A program made the translations under genes and the position numbers. A stretch of DNA of 12,228 nucleotides, taken from assembly GCA_017646225.1 (NCBI GenBank), contig JAGCMZ010000144.1, forward strand, positions 1 through 12,228, given 5' to 3'. This DNA is from Paludibacteraceae bacterium (lineage in GTDB: Bacteria > Bacteroidota > Bacteroidia > Bacteroidales > Paludibacteraceae). Each line of letters opens with the position of its first letter. Position 1 is the first letter of the stretch. Shown here piece by piece: positions 7,076-12,228 of the stretch. The notes below the pieces were generated by a model, which was given only the letters and a program-made list of their open reading frames with translations, did no database searches and was not told the DNA's origin.

Positions 7076-7768
7076 TTTGCGTTCTTTGCGGCGCAAGTAA
7101 TATACAATGCCAAACTCTTTGGATTTTTCTTGCATGCCTTCTACGCCCAAATTGGCAAACGATTCTTCTATCTCGTTCCACAATTGCAAAATAGCTGCAT
7201 CTACCTCTTTGCGCATGCTTTGAATGGTATCCAAATACCTGCCTGCATTCTTTTGCGATACCTTTTTGAGCTGATACGCATCGGCAAACTGATCAAAATG
7301 CACCTTTACTTTGCCAATGGATGGATTGTAGATGGCACCACCGGGACTTTGGCGCAAACGCTCCATTTCACCATCAATAATGTTTTTGCCCCACTCCATT
7401 AGCAAGGCCTCGGTACTCAAATCGGGCACGGTATAATTCTCTGGCAAGAGTTTGTACATCAGTTTCTTTTCGGGCTTAATCTCGTTGCGTTGGCACGACA
7501 AATTAAGCACCTGTATAAAGTGAGAAACGTACATACGTGCCATTCTTACTTGTTGTTGGTACTTGGTGTTTTTTTCCGATTGGGCATTGACTGCCGTTTT
7601 GTAATCGGAAATAGCACGTTCAAAAGTAGGGATAAGACCTCTGATGATATTAGCGGTTCGAGCAGAAAAGGGTACCGAAGAAGCACCTAAACGGTCGTAT
7701 TTTTCTTTGGCAATACGCATGGCACGCAAGCGTGCAGCATCTGTATTGGGCAGGCGTCTATAGGGCAT
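7034..7768 (-). CDS. uncharacterised helical protein with acidic tail
   Basis: This 244-residue soluble protein has no motif I recognise; I have only the impression that similar unnamed proteins occur in Bacteroidetes. It is predicted mainly alpha-helical, with charged Lys/Glu/Gln-rich segments (about 10-90 and 170-235) and no signal peptide or membrane segment. The N-terminus is basic, and the last residues are acidic (Asp-Glu-Asp-Glu-Asp). A conserved-looking stretch, NPSIGKVKVHFDQF, lies near the middle (about 148-161). Codon use matches the neighbours, and ending in the same region as CPBP argues it is a real gene rather than antisense noise: most of it lies outside the overlap. It follows the prenyl synthase gene after an 82-base gap containing an imperfect hairpin. 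No function is proposed. Confidence 0.8.
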   Translation of the reverse strand: MPYRRLPNTDAARLRAMRIAKEKYDRLGASSVPFSARTANIIRGLIPTFERAISDYKTAVNAQSEKNTKYQQQVRMARMYVSHFIQVLNLSCQRNEIKPEKKLMYKLLPENYTVPDLSTEALLMEWGKNIIDGEMERLRQSPGGAIYNPSIGKVKVHFDQFADAYQLKKVSQKNAGRYLDTIQSMRKEVDAAILQLWNEIEESFANLGVEGMQEKSKEFGIVYYLRRKERKLLGLPVSGDEDED

Positions 7769-7771
7769 AAT

Positions 7772-7810
7772 ACGTGATTTTTTAGGTTTTACGCCTTAAA
7801 AATAACACGT
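7772..7810. repeat. imperfect inverted repeat upstream of the helical-protein gene
   Basis: ACGTG plus ATTTTTTAGG (7772-7786) can pair with CCTTAAAAAT-AA-CACGT (7794-7810) around a 7-base loop, with one T:T mismatch and a 2-base bulge. It starts 3 bases before the ATG of the minus-strand gene (7768). It also contains a near -7 box on the minus strand (TATTTTTA, 7797-7804). It could be a weak terminator of the prenyl synthase transcript, a leader structure or an operator. The long A/T runs make chance pairing easier, so confidence is low. Confidence 0.3.
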
Positions 7811-7850
7811 TTTATTGGAACTGCCATACTTTTTTCAACAAAAAATATCT

Positions 7851-8822
7851 TTAGTGCTTTCTGCCCATTAGGTTATTGGCAAAATTGATTAAGATATCTT
7901 TCTTATCTTCAGATAGTTGCAAAGATTTTAAGCTTCCGACTGATTTTTCAAAATATTCATGAATAGCCTCTTCGCAACGAATGTCAATTTGCAAGTTTTT
8001 GTAGATTTTCAGTACAGCTGCTATTTTTTCTTCAAAGCAATCTGGCTGGTTGCAACGCATCCATTCCAGTAGTTCGGCGCGTTGTGTTGCGTCTGCCTCT
8101 TGCAATGCTGTAATCATCAAGAAAGTTTTCTTGTTGCAGCAAATATCGCCCCCAATCTTTTTGCCAAACACAGCCGCATCGCCAAAACTATCCAAATAAT
8201 CGTCGCGCAATTGGAAAGCCAAGCCCAAATTGATGCCGTAATCGTACAAGGCATCGGCATCTTGCTGGCTAGCGCCCCCAATAAGGGCACCCATTTTTAA
8301 TGAAGCCGCTAGCAATACCGCTGTTTTAAGGCGAATCATTTCGATGTACTGAGGCAAGGTAACGGCCAAGTCGTTTTCAAAATCAACGTCGTATTGTTGT
8401 CCTTCGCACACCTCTATAGCGGTTTTAGAGAACAAATCGAGCAACACAGGAAGTTTATCGGCAGGAGCCTGTTGCATGAATTGATAAGCTTTGATAAGCA
8501 TGGCATCGCCCGATAGAATGGCAGTGTTATCGTTCCATTTTTTATGAACGGTAGGTTTGCCCCTACGGGTATCGGCACGGTCCATAACACCGTCGTGCAA
8601 CAACGTAAAATTGTGAAATACCTCAATGGCCAAAGCAGCCGTCATAGCAGGCTGTTCGTTGCCCGAAAAAAGTTTGCATGCCAATAAAGTCAATACAGGG
8701 CGAATGCGCTTGCCACCTAACGACAAAACATAATCGATGGGGCTATACAAACCTGTTGGCTCGGTTATCCATTGGATATTTGCCAACTCTTTTTCTACTT
8801 GTTGTTGCAATTGTTTAATCAT
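7851..8822 (-). CDS. polyprenyl diphosphate synthase (short-chain, GGPP-type) with altered first Asp motif
   Basis: Enzymes of this family condense isopentenyl diphosphate with allylic diphosphates to make farnesyl, geranylgeranyl or longer prenyl diphosphates used for quinones and carriers. The 323-residue length is typical. Visible landmarks are GGKRIRP (36-42), the first aspartate-rich motif region HNFTLLHDGVMD (70-81), RRGKPTVH (86-93), FQLRDDYLD (203-211, an intact second motif) and GGDICCNKKTF (224-234). The first motif reads DGVMD instead of DDxxD: Asp-2 is Gly at residue 78 (codon GGT). The metal-binding first and last Asp remain. Phe at position 72, five residues before the motif, suggests a C15-C20 chain. 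The start lies 15 bases after the stop of the acyltransferase gene, so the two are probably co-transcribed. Confidence 0.9.
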   Translation of the reverse strand: MIKQLQQQVEKELANIQWITEPTGLYSPIDYVLSLGGKRIRPVLTLLACKLFSGNEQPAMTAALAIEVFHNFTLLHDGVMDRADTRRGKPTVHKKWNDNTAILSGDAMLIKAYQFMQQAPADKLPVLLDLFSKTAIEVCEGQQYDVDFENDLAVTLPQYIEMIRLKTAVLLAASLKMGALIGGASQQDADALYDYGINLGLAFQLRDDYLDSFGDAAVFGKKIGGDICCNKKTFLMITALQEADATQRAELLEWMRCNQPDCFEEKIAAVLKIYKNLQIDIRCEEAIHEYFEKSVGSLKSLQLSEDKKDILINFANNLMGRKH

Positions 8823-8837
8823 CGTATGATACTATTT

Positions 8838-9923
8838 TTATCGTCCACCCGTAATAATAGCGGTAAAACGGGGAGAAATTTTATGGAACAAATGATACAG
8901 GCCAACTCCTACTGCTGCTATTAAAACTGGGATAACAAAATAGCCAACTACAAGCGATACCTCGTTTACTGGTTGGAACAATTTGAGCCACACTTTTTGG
9001 CAGAAGAATACGGCCAACAAATGGTAAGCATATACAAAGAAGGTGGCACCGGCAATTTTTTCGCTGATATGTATTTTTTCCAGTTCATTGCCCCTAGCTA
9101 CCCAACCGATAGCGGCTGCCATGCCTACTAGCACATTGATGTTGTGTACAATGTCGTAAATCGGTTTTAAATCGGCATACCACAATGCCATGTTAACACC
9201 TACCAATACTAGGAATACCGCCAATAATACCTTGCGCATGGGCAAGAACAAGGTAGCAAAGTTTACCTTATGGATGCTAAACCAAGCACCTAACGAGAAG
9301 AAGAAGATGGCGGTTAAGCTAAATCCAGTTACAGGCAATGTAATTCCTGCTATCCACAAACATCCTACAAGCGGAATCCATATCCATTTGAGGTAACGCA
9401 CCGCCATATACAACAGCGGGCTAAAGATACCCATCATCATTAAATCGCGAATAAACCAAAACTGACTGGCTACAGGTGCGTCTAATTTATACGACCAAAA
9501 CATGTTCAACCATTCGGTAATGGATTTAGAAGCAAGCAATTGGTTCGATCCAGACGTAAGTCCCGTTAACAATAGGTTGCCCCCTATCATCATGGCCAAC
9601 ACCAGTGCATTCCAAAACAAATAGGGAATTAGCAAGGTATGCACCCTGTTTTTTAGCTTATTTACATAGGTAGTTTGGGTAAAATCGGCTTTGTAGAAAA
9701 AGAGGAAGCCTGCAAAAAAGAAAAAGGTAGTGACATCGAACGATGCCAATTCTTGTTTTACCAAGCAATAAATAAAATCGTAAATAGGATACATGCCCGT
9801 TTGCACATAATCCACGCCATCAATAATGGTTCCTACAAAATTGGTGTGCGATACTACCACCGAAAAGATAAGCGGAAAACGCAAAAAATGGATGGTTTTG
9901 GATAGTAATTGATCGGGCGCCAT
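8838..9923 (-). CDS. acyltransferase family 3 membrane protein (copy A)
   Basis: Acyltransferase-3 (PF01757) proteins are integral membrane enzymes that transfer acetyl or other acyl groups, usually to sugars of surface glycans, peptidoglycan or lipids. This 361-residue protein shows about ten hydrophobic segments. Family features include the TM1 histidine H26 (VVSHTN), the aromatic TTFFFFAGFLFFY segment (65-77), LIPYLFW (98-104), QFWFIRDL with R159-D160 and a late TM histidine H301. It ends in ITGGR, an ending I associate with Bacteroidetes members of this family. Its N-terminus and last 11 residues closely match copy B at 9964-11034, so the two arose by tandem duplication. A TAnnTTTG box lies upstream in the 40-base gap. 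The acceptor is unknown. Confidence 0.88.
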   Translation of the reverse strand: MAPDQLLSKTIHFLRFPLIFSVVVSHTNFVGTIIDGVDYVQTGMYPIYDFIYCLVKQELASFDVTTFFFFAGFLFFYKADFTQTTYVNKLKNRVHTLLIPYLFWNALVLAMMIGGNLLLTGLTSGSNQLLASKSITEWLNMFWSYKLDAPVASQFWFIRDLMMMGIFSPLLYMAVRYLKWIWIPLVGCLWIAGITLPVTGFSLTAIFFFSLGAWFSIHKVNFATLFLPMRKVLLAVFLVLVGVNMALWYADLKPIYDIVHNINVLVGMAAAIGWVARGNELEKIHISEKIAGATFFVYAYHLLAVFFCQKVWLKLFQPVNEVSLVVGYFVIPVLIAAVGVGLYHLFHKISPRFTAIITGGR

Positions 9924-9948
9924 GATAATTGTATTTTATTTTTTTTTG

Positions 9949-9956
9949 CAAAAATA
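9949..9956 (-). promoter_or_regulatory. -7 promoter box for acyltransferase copy A
   Basis: On the minus strand these bases read TATTTTTG, matching TAnnTTTG. They lie 26 bases upstream of the ATG at 9923, in the short AT-rich gap between the two acyltransferase genes. This would let copy A, and the prenyl synthase behind it, be transcribed independently of ddl and copy B. I see no -33 TTG at the right spacing. Confidence 0.4.
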
Positions 9957-9963
9957 AACATTT

Positions 9964-11034
9964 TTATCTACCACCCGTAATAATTGCCGTAAAACGTGGC
10001 AAATATTTACGCAAGCCAAGGTACAAATACACCGCGCCTACGCTTACAACGGTTGGAATCAGCACATAACCGATAATCATTTTGGCATCGGTCATGGGCG
10101 ACAGGTAGGTTACCCACAATTTAGAGGCAAACACCGTTATGGGGTTGTGGATGCAAAACAAAAAGAAAGCAGCATCGGACAAGGTTTTGTTGGCATGTAT
10201 GGTTTGCGTCTGAATGCCCCTGGCTACCCAAGCTACCAAGGTAGCCATACCCAACAAAATACCCAAGCGTTGCAAAAGGGCTATTTGCGCAAAAGAGCTA
10301 GACCAAAGCACCGTATTGAGTACCAATAACGGAAGATATAGTCCTAGCAAATACCACCTGTAGTTGACCAAAATAGGGGTATAGTTTTTGTTGGTTAGCG
10401 CATACCACGCACCCAGTCCAAAAAAGAAAAAAGCGGTAACGTTTACTCCTACCCAGGGTGTTTGGATGCCCATGCACCACAAAATGCCCAGCAGCAGTAC
10501 GCCAAATATTTTTAAGTACCGTACCAAAAAATAGAGCAACGGAGAGCAAACCACTACCACCATCAAGTCGCGAATAAACCAAAACGGACTCATGGGGAAG
10601 GAAAGCCAATAGGCTTTTAGCCAATCTATTAGGGTGTACTCTTTGATGGGCAAATTATTGCCCGATGTAAACGAAGGAAATACCTGTTGTGCCACAAAAA
10701 TCATCAGCAACAGGGCGGATATCCAAAAAAGATAGGGCACCAACAAGGTTTTTACCCGCCTTTTTAGTTTATCGGCATACAATTGTTTTGAAAAGGCTCC
10801 TTGAAAAAAGAACAAGAAGCCCGAAAAGAAGAAAAACAGTGGCACACGCATGCGCACTATTTCGCCATCGAACAAATGGTTGAAAATATCAAAAATAGGA
10901 AACATGCCTCCCTGCGTTACACTATCGCCACCTATGATTACGCTATCCAAAGTGGTATGCACAATAACCACCCCCACCATGAGCGGGAAGCGCAAAAACC
11001 GAATGGTATCCGAAAGTAACTTATCGGAATGCAT
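9964..11034 (-). CDS. acyltransferase family 3 membrane protein (copy B)
   Basis: This is a second acyltransferase-3 protein of 356 residues, paralogous to copy A. Matching landmarks are H26 (VIVHTT), the FFFFSGFLFFF segment (67-77), LVPYLFW (98-104), FWFIRDL with R155-D156, H296 (FCIHNP) and the C-terminal PRFTAIITGGR shared exactly with copy A. I chose the ATG at 11034, not the upstream in-frame ATG at 11061, for two reasons. From 11034 the N-terminus aligns residue for residue with copy A (both reach LLS-x-T-I-x-FLRFPL at the same offset), and the 11061 start would lie inside the C-terminal codons of the full-length ddl frame. With this start, 7 bases separate it from the ddl TAA (11042-11044), so it is in a ddl operon. 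Acceptor and donor are unknown. Confidence 0.87.
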   Translation of the reverse strand: MHSDKLLSDTIRFLRFPLMVGVVIVHTTLDSVIIGGDSVTQGGMFPIFDIFNHLFDGEIVRMRVPLFFFFSGFLFFFQGAFSKQLYADKLKRRVKTLLVPYLFWISALLLMIFVAQQVFPSFTSGNNLPIKEYTLIDWLKAYWLSFPMSPFWFIRDLMVVVVCSPLLYFLVRYLKIFGVLLLGILWCMGIQTPWVGVNVTAFFFFGLGAWYALTNKNYTPILVNYRWYLLGLYLPLLVLNTVLWSSSFAQIALLQRLGILLGMATLVAWVARGIQTQTIHANKTLSDAAFFLFCIHNPITVFASKLWVTYLSPMTDAKMIIGYVLIPTVVSVGAVYLYLGLRKYLPRFTAIITGGR

Positions 11035-11041
11035 GTTTAGT

Positions 11042-12016
11042 TTAGTTGAGCTTGCTTTCAATGATATCGGCCATTACATCTTTGATGTCCAAACCTGCGG
11101 CGCGCACTTGTTGTGGAATAAAGCTGGTAGGCGTCATACCTGGAGTGGTATTGGCTTCTAGCACGTGTGGAACGCCATCGGGCGATATAATATAGTCGAT
11201 GCGCACAATACCTTTGCAACCCTAAATATCGTAATATTTAGCAGTTTGGCGTTGTACCTCGGCGGTAAGTTCGTCGGAGATACGAGCAGGGGTAATTTCT
11301 TTTACCTGACCGTTGTATTTGGCATCGTAGTCGAAGAATTCGTTCTCGGTAACCACCTCGGTAATAGGGAATACCACGGTTTTGTTGTGGGTTTTGTACA
11401 TACCGCAGGTAATTTCGGTTCCTTGCAAAAACGATTCAATAATCACCTCGTCGCCTTCGGCAAAGGCACGTTGGATAGAAGCATCCAACTGACTGGCTTC
11501 TTTTACTTTGGTAACACCAAAACTGCTGCCGCCTACGTTGCTTTTTACAAAGCAGGGCAAACCTACGGCTGCTAAAATTTCGTCACCATTGTAGCTATCG
11601 CCTTTGCGCAACAACACCGATTGGGCAATTTTGGCTCCAAAACCTTGCAAATAGCGGTTGCACACAAATTTGTTAAAGGTTAACGAGGCTGCCAACACAC
11701 CGCAACAAGAGTATTTTAATCCAATCAAATCAAAATAGCCTTGCAAAATACCGTTTTCGCCGGGTGTTCCGTGAATGGTGATGTAGGCAAAATCGAAGGT
11801 TTGTTTAACGCCATCTTGAACAAACGAGAAATCGTTTTTATCGATGGGATACTGCTCTGTTTCGCTCACAACAGCGTTCCACTCTTGGCCAATAATGGTT
11901 ACAATGGTAGTTTTATATACGTTTTGGTCGATAAACGACTTAATGCCTTGAGCACTTTTTAGCGATACAACAACTTCTGACGAGTCGCCCCCCGCAACAA
12001 TTGCTATGTGTTTCAT
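11042..12016 (-). pseudogene. ddl: D-alanine--D-alanine ligase with internal in-frame amber codon
   Basis: Ddl joins two D-alanines with ATP in the cytoplasm to make the end of the peptidoglycan stem peptide. The frame from ATG 12016 encodes 264 residues, then a TAG at 11222-11224. It continues in the same frame for 59 sense codons to TAA at 11042-11044. The first part has E14 (SSEVVVSLKS), HGTPGENG, SCCGVLAAS, a phosphate loop-like GGSSFGVTKV and EITPARIS. The part after the TAG contains GIVRIDYI, then [11 protein letters not shown] and [11 protein letters not shown]. These hold the catalytic Arg, the Mg-binding Asp, Glu and Asn, and the omega-loop that the family needs. With one residue in place of TAG the length is 324, normal for the family. 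The residue before GC is usually Leu in relatives as I recall them, so TTG to TAG is the simplest origin. Translation stopping at TAG would give an inactive ligase. Confidence 0.9.
11222..11224 (-). other. in-frame TAG interrupting ddl
   Basis: Codon 265 of the ddl frame reads TAG, with GAT ATT before it and GGT TGC AAA GGT after it. No frameshift is involved. TAG is an ordinary terminator in this window: it ends the GtrA-family gene (2638-2640), the CPBP gene (7073-7075) and the helical-protein gene (7034-7036). General reassignment of UAG is therefore unlikely. Confidence 0.95.
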
Positions 12017-12036
12017 ACTTGTTTAGTTTTGATTGA

Positions 12037-12044
12037 CAAAGATA
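12037..12044 (-). promoter_or_regulatory. promoter of ddl (-7 box, with weak -33)
   Basis: On the minus strand TATCTTTG matches TAnnTTTG and lies 20 bases upstream of the ddl ATG. TTTC at 12065-12068 (minus strand), 20 bases further upstream, resembles the TTTG-type -33 element. This is the best two-part Bacteroidetes promoter match in the window, and it would drive ddl and acyltransferase copy B. Confidence 0.5.
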
Positions 12045-12126
12045 ATTATTTTTGATGAATCGGTGAAAGTTTGTGCGAGGCGAATAATTTTTGTTTCGGC
12101 GATTCAATCTGACGACATTTGGTGGA

Positions 12127-12227
12127 GGTCGGAAAAAGATTTATATGTGCAAAAACGTTAAGCAAAATGTGTTGTTTGAGCGAAGCGAGTTCACATTTTG
12201 TAGTTTTTGTATGTGTAAATCCCGACC
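12127..12227. repeat. long imperfect palindrome, possible REP/MITE-like element
   Basis: Four nested arm pairs occur in register. GGTCGG (12127-12132) pairs with CCGACC (12222-12227), ATTTA (12139-12143) with TAAAT (12216-12220), CAAAAAC (12150-12156) with GTTTTTG (12203-12209), and CAAAATGTG (12163-12171) with CACATTTTG (12192-12200). The 20-base loop contains GAGCGAAGCGAG. TATGTG occurs in the same orientation on both sides between the second and third arms. I see no coding frame here. The element may extend beyond the window end. Bases 12045-12126, upstream of ddl, hold nothing else I can name. Confidence 0.55.
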
Positions 12228-12228
12228 G

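Noticed and set aside
10850..11161. 103-codon plus-strand open frame across the acyltransferase/ddl junction
   Set aside because: It is antisense to two recognised coding frames and has no motif of its own.
11222..11224. Genome-wide reassignment of UAG as a sense codon
   Set aside because: Three other genes in the window end at TAG in places where the family length and neighbouring genes demand a stop (2638-2640, 7034-7036, 7073-7075).
11165..11575. 136-codon plus-strand open frame antisense to ddl
   Set aside because: It lies opposite conserved ddl codons on the other strand, and its predicted protein resembles no family; a shadow frame.

Overview
The window looks like chromosomal DNA of a Bacteroidetes (Bacteroidota) bacterium, most likely of the order Bacteroidales or a close relative. 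Four things support this. The 519-residue response regulator/PglZ protein is of the PorX type, found in Bacteroidetes with a type IX secretion system. The Ddl, prenyl synthase and acyltransferase sequences have the style typical of that phylum. Several gene starts have a TAnnTTTG -7 box, the Bacteroidetes housekeeping promoter element. Purine-rich Shine-Dalgarno sites are generally absent. I see no tRNA, rRNA, CRISPR array, transposase or phage gene.

Layout. Bases 1-1196 hold the possible tail of an upstream gene and an AT-rich gene for an unrecognised polytopic membrane protein. A perfect 16-bp hairpin terminator separates it from the convergent rsmA (1332-2117, minus). Divergent from rsmA is a plus-strand run from 2152 to 7075: a GtrA-family membrane protein, a flippase-like UPF0104/LPG-synthase-type membrane protein, then porX, an LD-carboxypeptidase (S66) and a CPBP-family intramembrane protease. 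The last three overlap by 4 bases at each junction (ATGA), so they are translationally coupled. The CPBP gene runs 42 bases into the convergent minus-strand gene for a conserved-looking helical protein (7034-7768).

From 12016 down to 7034 everything is on the minus strand: ddl, two tandem paralogous acyltransferase-3 membrane proteins, a polyprenyl diphosphate synthase and the helical protein. Most products act in or on the cell envelope: D-Ala-D-Ala synthesis, acyl transfer across the membrane, prenyl chain synthesis, peptidoglycan tetrapeptide trimming, membrane proteolysis and secretion control.

The most striking observation is in ddl. Its frame is stopped by a TAG at 11222-11224, yet the same frame continues for 59 more sense codons. 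These encode the whole expected C-terminal part of the ATP-grasp active site and end at a TAA at 11042. Rejoined, the protein has the normal family length of about 324 residues. This is a recent nonsense mutation, a base-calling error or amber read-through. Other points: the prenyl synthase has DGVMD in place of the usual DDxxD first motif, and an imperfect palindrome of about 100 bp lies at the right end. The two acyltransferases share matching N- and C-termini around a diverged middle, which fixes the start of the second one at 11034 rather than 11061. I did not find a clearly new multi-gene system; the porX-ldcA-CPBP coupling is the most interesting arrangement of intact genes.
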